Source: Butyrivibrio sp.
GTDB lineage: Bacteria; Bacillota_A; Clostridia; Lachnospirales; Lachnospiraceae
Assembly (NCBI RefSeq): GCF_024699075.1
Contig: NZ_JAILQF010000101.1
Coordinates: forward strand, 1 to 11,321
Direction: 5' to 3'
DNA length: 11,321 nucleotides
Below the pieces are notes generated by a model, which had not been told where the DNA came from, searched no databases, and saw only the letters and a list, made by a program, of their open reading frames with translations. This document shows positions 1 to 5,886 of the stretch, piece by piece. The translations under genes and the position numbers were made by a program. Each line of letters begins with the position of its first letter. The stretch's first letter is position 1.

Positions 1-1517
1 ATATCAGAAGAATTCTGACTTAAATCTATTACAGTATTGGTATTAAGTGCTGCATTTACCTTGTCAAGAATTGTTTGTTCTGTATCGCTTGTAGTAACAG
101 GAATTTTTATTGTTATGCTACCTACACTGGTTTCTGTTGAGCCGTCGCCATATGAGTAAGCAGTGTCAGCTGTAAGATCAAAATTTATATAAATATTACC
201 GCTATTATTGGTGTCTCCACCATTTTCTTCTGATAGAACACCTGTGGTTCCCGTCAGAGATTCCATTACACCTGCAAGATTTCCGCCATTTTCAGCTGTG
301 TGTGTTATAAGATATGTAGAAGAGCTGTTACTATAATAGTCCCACCATACTCCCTGATTTTCAGATCGTGAATCATTTGACGTAAAAGTTACGCTTTTAG
401 ACGTAGCAGTTACAGCACCAACTCCGGACATAGTGAACTTCATGATCCAGGAATCAGTACTTGTTTTAGCTGTGGCCAGATCCGTAGTACCGCTTCCTGA
501 AAGCTGGGTAAAATTACTACTAGCCCCATCTGCAATCACAGGCTCTATAAAGGAATCGTTAGTAGAAGAAGCAAAAGAGTAGGCATTAGTACTGGCATTT
601 GATGAGTTTTCTTTGGCATATATATTTATTGTGGCTGTTGCAGTAACACCGCTTGTGTCTGAAGGAGAATCAAAGGTTGCAGTAGCATAACTTGAATAGT
701 ATGTCGAAAGACTTGCTCCATTAAGAGCTGTTACATAGTCTGCTATTGTTGCAGTTGTTGTTTCAACATCCATATATATTGTTCCATTTAAGAAGCTTTT
801 AAGTGCTGTAAGAGTAGCACCGCTATATTGTGAAAGATGCTCAGCTATATTAAAGTCATAAGAAGAAGCTTCAAGATCATCCCAGCTTATATAGTCAGAA
901 GAGTAGCTTGTACCATTAAAACCTGTCCAGCTTATCTTGACTCCGTTTGTTTCATCTGCTGATGTTACAAAAGTACCTGGCACAGGCATGTAATCTTTGG
1001 TATCTGAAGTCATAGTATAGTATCCATAGCTCATATCTGTAACATTCAGAGCCTGGGTGGGATCGTAGCCTATAAGAACAGGATTTTCTATTTCAATATT
1101 CCATATATTTCTGTTGTTAAAAGAGGTAGTGTCAAAAATTCTTTCTGTTTCATCTATTATTGCCTGGAGTTCTGAGTTGATATAAGAAAGGTCTGTGTTT
1201 GTAAGAGTGTCATTTGCACCCTTTACACAAAGTTCATTCATTCTTTGAAGAAGATCATGGGTTTCATTAAGAGCGCCATCCGCGACCTGGACAAAACTTA
1301 TTCCATCCTGAATATTGTCTTCTGCCTGGCGAAGTCCTCTTATCTGACGACGCATTTTCTCAGAAATAGCAAGACCTGCAGCATCATCTGCTGCCCGATT
1401 TATTTTATAACCCGATGCGAGTTTTTCAGCTGATTTAAAATTACGGTCTGCAACCTGGCCAAACTGCCTTTGCGCATTCATTGCAGCCATATTATGTTGA
1501 ATGACAAAGCCGCTCAT
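1..1517 (-). CDS. Flagellin, N-terminal part (C-terminus off window)
   Basis: Structural subunit of the flagellar filament, exported by the flagellar type III system. The frame is open from ATG at 1517 to the window edge (505 codons, no in-frame stop), so the C-terminal D0/D1 helices lie outside. Residues 1-140 are a classic D0/D1 N-terminus: a QHNMAAMNA start, then SAEKLASGYKINRAADDAAG (about 29-48), then a long helix with KMRRQIRGLRQAEDNIQDG and LLQRMNEL. From about residue 140 on the sequence is rich in Ser, Thr, Asn and Gly, as expected of the variable, surface-exposed D2/D3 insert. At over 505 residues before the C-terminal helices it is a long flagellin. A single Cys (C97) sits where related proteins usually have Ala (ELAVQAAN). 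The start is supported by an ACAAGG site 8 bases upstream and a sigma-28-like promoter. It is divergent from the HDOD gene. Confidence 0.95.
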   Translation of the reverse strand, partial: MSGFVIQHNMAAMNAQRQFGQVADRNFKSAEKLASGYKINRAADDAAGLAISEKMRRQIRGLRQAEDNIQDGISFVQVADGALNETHDLLQRMNELCVKGANDTLTNTDLSYINSELQAIIDETERIFDTTSFNNRNIWNIEIENPVLIGYDPTQALNVTDMSYGYYTMTSDTKDYMPVPGTFVTSADETNGVKISWTGFNGTSYSSDYISWDDLEASSYDFNIAEHLSQYSGATLTALKSFLNGTIYMDVETTTATIADYVTALNGASLSTYYSSYATATFDSPSDTSGVTATATINIYAKENSSNASTNAYSFASSTNDSFIEPVIADGASSNFTQLSGSGTTDLATAKTSTDSWIMKFTMSGVGAVTATSKSVTFTSNDSRSENQGVWWDYYSNSSSTYLITHTAENGGNLAGVMESLTGTTGVLSEENGGDTNNSGNIYINFDLTADTAYSYGDGSTETSVGSITIKIPVTTSDTEQTILDKVNAALNTNTVIDLSQNSSD

Positions 1518-1525
1518 AGTGTATA

Positions 1526-1583
1526 CCTTGTAAAAAAATAAAACGTCCTTGTCATACCAATAGTGAAAATATCCTTATTTTCA
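1526..1583 (-). promoter_or_regulatory. Flagellin leader with candidate CsrA-binding sites
   Basis: On the minus strand the leader begins with a perfect 7-bp hairpin, TGAAAAT / ATTTTCA (1583-1577 and 1570-1564), whose six-base loop is AAGGAT, so GGA is displayed in a hexaloop. Further down are ACAAGGACG (1552-1544) and a second ACAAGG (1531-1526), which also acts as the Shine-Dalgarno sequence for the ATG at 1517. CsrA prefers ACANGGA cores, often with GGA in a hairpin loop, and in Bacillus it represses hag translation through two such sites, one at the Shine-Dalgarno. The geometry here is the same kind. The third site reads GGT instead of GGA, so it would be weak. No csrA gene is in the window. 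Confidence 0.55.
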
Positions 1584-1589
1584 TAATAT

Positions 1590-1617
1590 ATGTCGGTATA
1601 TACACATAGACGTTTTA
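1590..1617 (-). promoter_or_regulatory. Sigma-28 (FliA/SigD)-type promoter of the flagellin gene
   Basis: Read on the minus strand: TAAA (1617-1614), 16 bases, then ACCGACAT (1597-1590). This is close to the motility sigma consensus TAAA-N15-GCCGATAA; the spacer is one base longer and the -10 has two or three differences. The predicted transcript start is near 1583, giving a leader of about 65 nt before the flagellin ATG. The match and the downstream gene agree, so the assignment is strong, although the start site is inferred. Confidence 0.75.
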
Positions 1618-1801
1618 GCATAAAAAGAATTATTTAATAGCGTTAAATAATATGATAAGATCAATATTTTTTGTTAAAAAATATGATTTAGATTCTTACA
1701 AAATCTTCCGATATACAATTGCAGGGTATATTAGATTCTATGTACAGCTATATCTTTGAGTTTCTAATACAGTTTAATACTTTAATGACCATAAATGGAA
1801 T
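1618..1801. other. AT-rich divergent intergenic region, no gene seen
   Basis: The first half of the gap between the flagellin promoter and the HDOD tandem units is strongly AT-rich. I see no open frame of useful size, no clear -35/-10 pair and no strong hairpin. It probably holds upstream elements for either divergent gene, but nothing specific can be assigned. Confidence 0.5.
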
Positions 1802-1925
1802 TAAAACAGCATTTGGATTAATACAGATTTTATTTAAAACAACTGTTGGCTTATATACTGATTTTATCTAAAACAGCTTTGGACTAATATACTTATTTTA
1901 TTAAAAACAGGCTTTTGGTTTACCG
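1802..1925 (+). repeat. Imperfect 33-34 bp tandem units upstream of the HDOD gene
   Basis: Three units start with TAAAACA at 1802, 1835 and 1869, and a degenerate fourth starts at 1902. Each has the order TAAAACA(G/A)C, then TTTGG(A/C)TTA or a close variant, then AATA-like bases, then GATTTTAT. Spacing is 33, 34 and 33 bp. The units end about 36 bp before the HDOD start codon. The regular period suggests repeated protein-binding sites on one DNA face or a decayed duplication; TTGGAT or TTGGAC within each unit could also serve as a weak -35. No function is known to me. Confidence 0.6.
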
Positions 1926-1961
1926 GTACAAGTTAAAGATTGGTCCTTAAGGAGGCTTAAA

Positions 1962-3188
1962 ATGCTAGCAACTTTAATGCCATTGTTTAGTGACAACATG
2001 GAAGTTCGTGCGTATTCTATTTTTGCACAAAAATCTGACGCTCTTTTAGACCCAATGTCGCAGTCCACAAGCGCATTAGATGGAGCGGGTGTGGTTACAG
2101 GACTTGAAATCGTTGATAAGATAGGCCTTGAGACTCTGTCAGATGATCATATGGTATTTGTTGAAGTTAATAACGTATCTATTTTCACAGATATCGCCGG
2201 TCAGTGTTTTGCACCGCATGACAGGGTTGTACTTCTTATAGATCCTTCTGTGAAACCCACCGAAATGTTTGTAAACAGAATAAGTGAGATTATTGGGGAA
2301 GGCTTTAAGTTTGCTATGAGAAAACTTAAACCAATAGAATTCGAGAATTATCGCCCAATACTTGAAAAGTGCAGTTATATTTTCCTGGATCACAGGAATA
2401 TTGATATTGAAAAGGCCCACAAGTATTTCTCGCACATGTACAAGGATATGAAGCTGTGCGCAGTTAATGTCAATTCAAGAGATGAGTACGACTTGCTCTC
2501 TTCAAATGCAAGCTATGATCTTTATGAAGGAGAGTTTTTCAGAACACCTATAACCAAGGGACAAAAAGAGCTGGCTCCTTTTAAAGTTACATATCTGCAG
2601 CTCCTTAACGTAGTTAACGAATCAGACTTTGAACTTACAGATGCTGCCGGTGTTATCGGACAGGATGCAGCGCTTGTTGTAAGACTTCTTGAGATGGTTA
2701 ATCACATGACTTCTAACAGAGGTGTATCCTCTGTTCGTCATGCTGCAGCACTTCTTGGCCAGAGAGAACTCAAGAAATGGATCACAACGGCTGTTACAAA
2801 AGAACTTTGCTCTGACAGACCAAGCGAGATTACCAGAATGTCCATGATAAGAGCAAGATTTTCTGAGAACATTGCCAAATATTTTGAACTCGAACCATTC
2901 AGTTCAGAGATCTTTCTTATGGGTCTATTCTCAGTGCTCGATCAGATCCTTGAAAAGCCGATGGAAGAGTGCCTTGAAATGGTCAAGATATCAACTGACA
3001 TCAAGCAGGCTCTTTTAAATCATAAAGGACGTATATATCCAGTACTTGAATTTGTTCTTAATTATGAAGATGCTAACTGGAATGAAGTTTCAAGAATCAT
3101 GCTATTAAACAAGATTAGCAAGAATATGGCTTATAATGCCTACTTAGAAGCTCTTGACTGGTACAGAAAGATCGTAAGTATTAAGTAA
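1962..3188 (+). CDS. YuxH-like signalling protein: degenerate EAL plus HDOD domain
   Basis: Predicted cytoplasmic regulator of 408 residues, the usual length for the EAL-HDOD (YuxH) family. The N-terminal ~195 residues follow the EAL-like fold order, but the EAL signature is lost: residues 89-97 read VVLLIDPSV where a catalytic protein would have an E-(A/L)-L motif. The segment EGEFFRTP (189-196) followed by YLQLLN (211-216) matches the family's domain junction. The HDOD domain covers about 200-380 and includes the family-like stretch FLMGLFSVLDQILEKPMEE (318-336). No catalytic His-Asp metal site is visible, as expected for HDOD. The protein is probably a scaffold or binding regulator and not an active c-di-GMP phosphodiesterase. 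Start choice is clear: AAGGAGG at 1949-1955, 6 bases before ATG. That Shine-Dalgarno overlaps the palindrome TCCTTAAGGA (1944-1953). The divergent flagellin gene suggests, but does not prove, a motility link. Confidence 0.85.
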   Translation: MLATLMPLFSDNMEVRAYSIFAQKSDALLDPMSQSTSALDGAGVVTGLEIVDKIGLETLSDDHMVFVEVNNVSIFTDIAGQCFAPHDRVVLLIDPSVKPTEMFVNRISEIIGEGFKFAMRKLKPIEFENYRPILEKCSYIFLDHRNIDIEKAHKYFSHMYKDMKLCAVNVNSRDEYDLLSSNASYDLYEGEFFRTPITKGQKELAPFKVTYLQLLNVVNESDFELTDAAGVIGQDAALVVRLLEMVNHMTSNRGVSSVRHAAALLGQRELKKWITTAVTKELCSDRPSEITRMSMIRARFSENIAKYFELEPFSSEIFLMGLFSVLDQILEKPMEECLEMVKISTDIKQALLNHKGRIYPVLEFVLNYEDANWNEVSRIMLLNKISKNMAYNAYLEALDWYRKIVSIK

Positions 3189-3207
3189 GAATTTTAAATT
3201 AAGAAAT

Positions 3208-3290
3208 AATAAGAGCAGTACAGTATGCTATTTCAAAAATCCAGGCATAAGCCTGATGATTTTTGGGGATGACATACTGTACTGCTTATT
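3208..3290. terminator. Long nested hairpin after the HDOD gene, possible two-way terminator
   Basis: The outer arms (3208-3227 and 3273-3290) pair over 18 bp with one bulged A at 3214. Inside lies a second stem: CAAAAATC (3234-3241) with GATTTTTG (3258-3265) and CAGGC-ATAA-GCCTG (3242-3255). The inner stem is a GC-rich hairpin followed by T5 on either strand, so it could end transcription in both directions. The outer 18-bp stem is more than a terminator needs. It sits directly before the -35 of the next promoter (3293). Confidence 0.6.
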
Positions 3291-3292
3291 TA

Positions 3293-3321
3293 TTGACAAA
3301 AGAAGTATGAAGTATTATTAT
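3293..3321 (+). promoter_or_regulatory. Sigma-A promoter for marR-MATE
   Basis: A perfect -35 TTGACA (3293-3298), a 17-base spacer and a -10 TATTAT (3316-3321) form a near-consensus housekeeping promoter. The expected transcript start is near 3328, leaving a leader of nearly 390 nt before the marR ATG at 3715. That leader contains the large palindrome described separately. The -10 overlaps an operator-like palindrome, so the promoter looks strong but repressible. Confidence 0.75.
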
Positions 3322-3362
3322 ACAATGTAATTACATTAGGTAATTACATTGTATAATGTAAT
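3317..3362. promoter_or_regulatory. Palindromic operator, probable MarR-type binding site
   Basis: A perfect inverted repeat with 18-bp arms (3317-3334 and 3340-3357) and a 5-base centre. It is built from four copies of the half-site AATGTAAT or its complement, at 3325, 3331, 3343 and 3355. AATGTAATTACATT (3325-3338) is itself a perfect 14-bp palindrome. It overlaps the -10 and start region, where a repressor would block RNA polymerase. MarR proteins bind AT-rich palindromes of this size, and marR is the next gene, so autoregulation is the simplest reading. Which protein binds is inferred. Confidence 0.65.
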
Positions 3363-3371
3363 TATTTCTAC

Positions 3372-3692
3372 ATTAGATAACTCAAACTTCGCACATTATA
3401 AACAATCTTATCTTCTTGCGAATTTGATATCTTGGGCAGTCTGTAAAGGATTTTCGAGCTCTTTAAAAATCTTATTAAATTCAAGAGCTTGATAGATGGA
3501 GTTTTATATTCTGTTTGGGGCTCGCATGTCTGAGCGAAGCGAGTTTCGGGCCCTGGAATATAAAAATTCCAGATATCAAGCCTTGAATTATAAGATTTAT
3601 GAGACAAGAAAATCCTTTACAGGCTGTCCAAGGTGATCAAATTGCAAGGTGAGTGACGCATTTATATGTGCGAAGTTTGAGTTGGGTAACTA
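3372..3692. repeat. ~320 bp imperfect palindrome (two inverted copies of a dispersed repeat)
   Basis: The left arm (about 3372-3531) and right arm (about 3533-3692) are inverted copies that can be aligned over most of their length. Perfect blocks include AACTCAAACTTCGCACAT (3379-3396) with its complement at 3666-3683, CTGTAAAGGATTTTC (3441-3455) with 3608-3622, and AATTTGAT (3421-3428) with 3636-3643. The centre has a smaller fold with CTCGC / GCGAG (3521-3525, 3539-3543), and the right arm has CTGGAAT / ATTCCAG (3553-3559, 3566-3572). As RNA it would fold into one giant hairpin in the marR leader. No transposase or convincing gene is present. It behaves like a non-autonomous mobile element (MITE-like) or a structured RNA; I do not recognise the family. 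Confidence 0.8.
3585..3684 (+). repeat. Dispersed repeat, copy upstream of marR
   Basis: This 100-base part of the palindrome's right arm matches 5569-5668 in the same orientation with 80 identities and no gaps. The best-kept part is the end CATTTATATGTGCGAAG and the following TTTGAGT. The inverted third copy lies in the left arm (3372-3500). The pair of direct copies brackets the marR-MATE operon. Confidence 0.8.
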
Positions 3693-3714
3693 ATTTTATA
3701 GAAAGGTGCTTCTT

Positions 3715-4152
3715 ATGACAAGAGACAAGATCAAGAAAGTTATGGATGCCTGTTATCAGGCTAAAAGAGTAAGGGATATGCTTCCGGCACTGCCTGGAGG
3801 AGTCACCCCATCCCATATTCATTATCTGGATACACTTCGTAAGTTGGAAGAGACACTTGATAAAGTCAAAGTCAGCGATATAAGCGATGAACTTGGTCTT
3901 CCAAGACCAAGCGTCACTAAAACCGTTAAAGATCTGGAGAAGCTTGGATTTGTCGAAAAAGAGACTTCCAAAGATGATGGAAGACTTGTATTCATAAGTA
4001 TAACCAAAGAAGGCAGAAAGCTTGTTGATAAATATGTAGACAGGTATTTTGCAGATCTTTCCAAAGAGCTTTCAGACATTACGGATAAGGATGCAGACAA
4101 GATGATCGAAGTAATAGAAAAGCTCTATATTGTCATGAGTAGCAGGAAGTGA
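3715..4152 (+). CDS. MarR-family transcriptional regulator
   Basis: Cytoplasmic dimeric winged-helix DNA-binding protein of 145 residues, normal length for MarR. The helix-turn-helix is about residues 51-76 (VKVSDISDELGLPRPSVTKT and following). The wing follows with TSKDDGRLVFISITKEG, which carries the family's D-x-R signature and strand. Helices at both ends would form the dimer interface. I prefer ATG at 3715 over GTG at 3706, because GAAAGG (3701-3706) is a well-placed Shine-Dalgarno for the ATG and overlaps the GTG. The MATE gene follows after 7 bases, so this is very likely its local repressor, released by a toxic ligand, as MepR is for MepA in Staphylococcus. The candidate operator is at 3317-3362. 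The ligand cannot be read from sequence. Confidence 0.9.
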   Translation: MTRDKIKKVMDACYQAKRVRDMLPALPGGVTPSHIHYLDTLRKLEETLDKVKVSDISDELGLPRPSVTKTVKDLEKLGFVEKETSKDDGRLVFISITKEGRKLVDKYVDRYFADLSKELSDITDKDADKMIEVIEKLYIVMSSRK

Positions 4153-4159
4153 TATTTAA

Positions 4160-5524
4160 ATGAATGCAAAAGAAAAATCAGATTTTACAAACGGAAGTAT
4201 ATTAAAGAAACTTATCCCTTTTATGATGCCCATTCTTGGAGCTTTGGTGCTTCAGGCAGCCTATGGCGCAGTTGACCTTCTGGTAGTTGGAAGATTTGGT
4301 ACAACAGCAGGACTGTCAGCAGTTTCAACAGGCAGCCAGATACTAAATCTTGTGACATTTGTAATTACGCAGCTTGCCATGGGAATCACTGTTTTAATTG
4401 CAAGATATATAGGAGAGAAGACAACAAGCCAGATTGGAAAACTGCTTGGCGGAGCAGCAGTTGTTTTTACCATAATTGCAGCAGCCCTTTTTGTTGTAAT
4501 GGTTGTCTTTGCAAGGTCTCTATCTGTTCTTATGCAGGCTCCTACTGAAGCTGTGGAACTCACCTCTGTATATGTAAGGATATGCGGCGCTGGAATATTC
4601 TTTATAGTTGCATACAACGTCCTTTCAGCAATATTCAGAGGGCTTGGAGACAGCAGATCACCTCTTATATTTGTGGCTGTTGCATGCGTAGTTAATGTAA
4701 TAGGAGATCTTATTCTTGTAGCAGGTTTTCATCTTGATGCCGCAGGAGCTGCAATTGCAACAGTACTTGCTCAGGCAGTCAGTGTTGTTATGGCCATCTT
4801 TCTTCTTAAAAAGAGAGACCTCCCATTTACTATTGGAAAGAAAGATTTCAGGCTTAACGATCAGTGCAGGAGATTTCTAATAGTAGGACTTCCTCTTGCG
4901 ATGCAGGAATTTCTGACTCAGATGTCTTTCCTTGCACTTTGCGCTTTTATAAATAAGCTTGGATTAGAGGCTTCTTCCGGATATGGCGTTGCATGTAAGA
5001 TCGTAAATTTTGCAATGCTTGTACCAAGTGCTCTTATGCAGTCAATGGCATCCTTTGTATCACAAAATGTTGGAGCAGGTAAGGAAGACCGCGCCAAGAA
5101 AGCTATGTTTACAGGCATGGGAGTTGGTGTTGTTGTAGGCATAATAGTATTTACTTGTGTATGGCTTTTTGGAGACGTGCTTACATCTGCATTTACTACA
5201 GACCAGGCAGTAATACAGAAGGGATATGATTATCTTAAGGGATTTGCGCCTGAGACAATTGTAACTGCAGTTCTTTTTTCAATGGTTGGATATTTTAATG
5301 GGCATGAAAAAACGCTTTGGGTCATGACTCAGGGACTTATACAGACTCTTCTTGTAAGGCTTCCGCTTGCTTATATTATGAGTATACAGCCTGATGCCAG
5401 TCTAACTAATATAGGTCTTGCAGCACCTATAGCGACCTGCTTTGGAATAGTTTTGAATGTGATATTTTTCTTCTATATGACAAGGAATATGGCAGAAAGA
5501 AAAAGGGTAAAAAATATGCAATAA
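4160..5524 (+). CDS. MATE-family multidrug/toxin efflux transporter
   Basis: Integral membrane antiporter of 454 residues, the typical MATE length, with about 12 hydrophobic segments in two six-helix halves. The start PFMMPILGALVLQAAYGAVD and the following VGRFGTTAGLSAVSTGSQI (around 18-62) are the characteristic first-half MatE segment. A second such segment is FLIVGLPLAMQEFLTQMSF (about 238-256). The family exports cationic drugs, dyes or metabolites using Na+ or H+ gradients; the substrate here is unknown. A MepA-like subgroup is suggested by the MarR partner and not by specific residues. Translation is likely coupled to marR: AGGAAG (4144-4149) lies in the last codons of marR, 10 bases before ATG. 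A dispersed repeat and then an intrinsic terminator follow. Confidence 0.92.
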   Translation: MNAKEKSDFTNGSILKKLIPFMMPILGALVLQAAYGAVDLLVVGRFGTTAGLSAVSTGSQILNLVTFVITQLAMGITVLIARYIGEKTTSQIGKLLGGAAVVFTIIAAALFVVMVVFARSLSVLMQAPTEAVELTSVYVRICGAGIFFIVAYNVLSAIFRGLGDSRSPLIFVAVACVVNVIGDLILVAGFHLDAAGAAIATVLAQAVSVVMAIFLLKKRDLPFTIGKKDFRLNDQCRRFLIVGLPLAMQEFLTQMSFLALCAFINKLGLEASSGYGVACKIVNFAMLVPSALMQSMASFVSQNVGAGKEDRAKKAMFTGMGVGVVVGIIVFTCVWLFGDVLTSAFTTDQAVIQKGYDYLKGFAPETIVTAVLFSMVGYFNGHEKTLWVMTQGLIQTLLVRLPLAYIMSIQPDASLTNIGLAAPIATCFGIVLNVIFFFYMTRNMAERKRVKNMQ

Positions 5525-5568
5525 TGCTGTTTTTTCGAAAAGCAAGGCAAGAAGCTTTTTTATGAGGC

Positions 5569-5668
5569 TGATTATAAGATTGTTAAGACAAAAAAATCCT
5601 TTATTAACTGTCCAAGATAATCAGATTGCAAGGAAAGCAGCTCATTTATATGTGCGAAGTTTGAGTAG
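5569..5668 (+). repeat. Dispersed repeat, copy downstream of the MATE gene
   Basis: It is 80 of 100 bases identical, without gaps, to 3585-3684 and has the same orientation. It stands alone: no inverted partner forms a palindrome here, though the preceding 5538-5561 has a weak AAAAGC / GCTTTT hairpin with a T-run that may end MATE transcription. Conservation is highest in the last 25 bases (CATTTATATGTGCGAAG and on), as if that end were the functional terminus of the element. Confidence 0.8.
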
Positions 5669-5680
5669 ATAAAATAAAGG

Positions 5681-5742
5681 CGTACACCAATGATCGCGGC
5701 TACCATAGAAGGTGCGGCAGCGCTATTGGTGTACGTTTTTTT
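5681..5742 (+). terminator. Intrinsic terminator of the marR-MATE operon
   Basis: A perfect 11-bp stem CGTACACCAAT (5681-5691) / ATTGGTGTACG (5725-5735) is followed by seven T (5736-5742). The 33-base loop is GC-rich and can fold further (CGC with GCG, ACC with GGT), giving a stacked hairpin. The structure and T-run make a strong rho-independent terminator in the plus direction, about 160 bases after the MATE stop. Confidence 0.88.
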
Positions 5743-5837
5743 GTGTGTATTTTAATCTGCAAAAGTATGTGCTTTTAATTCGCAATATATGAGAAGTAAT
5801 TGTGTTTATCTGAATAGAAGAGACGTCAAATAATTAA
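5743..5837. other. AT-rich gap before the GH3 promoter region
   Basis: Between the terminator and the GH3 leader there is no open frame, repeat or strong hairpin that I can see. It separates two transcription units. Confidence 0.5.
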
Positions 5838-5881
5838 TATAATTCTAAATATCATGATACGAAAAAGAAAGGTGAGACCTT
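5838..5881 (+). promoter_or_regulatory. Possible GH3 -10, small operator-like palindrome and ribosome site
   Basis: TATAAT at 5838-5843 is a perfect -10 about 44 bases before the GH3 ATG, but no good -35 is found 16-18 bases upstream, so an activator may be needed. Just after it, around the expected start of transcription, is the 10-bp palindrome TATCATGATA (5850-5859). The ribosome site GGTGAG (5871-5876) lies within the small inverted repeat AAGGT-GAG-ACCTT (5869-5881), which could partly hide it. All three are suggestive only. Confidence 0.4.
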
Positions 5882-5886
5882 AACCA

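Noticed and set aside
1539..1617. A 9-bp inverted repeat, TAAAACGTC (1539-1547) and GACGTTTTA (1609-1617)
   Set aside because: One half is in the -35 and not transcribed, so it cannot fold as RNA; a 9-bp match across 60 bases of AT-rich DNA could be chance.
3368..3607. A 79-residue open frame on the minus strand within the large palindrome
   Set aside because: It lies across the centre and left arm of the repeat, has no ribosome site or recognisable domain, and its composition follows from the repeat DNA.
3706..3714. Alternative GTG start for the MarR protein
   Set aside because: The GTG overlaps the end of the GAAAGG ribosome site that serves ATG at 3715.
5681..5742. Riboswitch for the GH3 gene
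   Set aside because: The structure ends in a T-run 145 bases before GH3, matches no riboswitch core I recognise, and is better explained as the MATE terminator.
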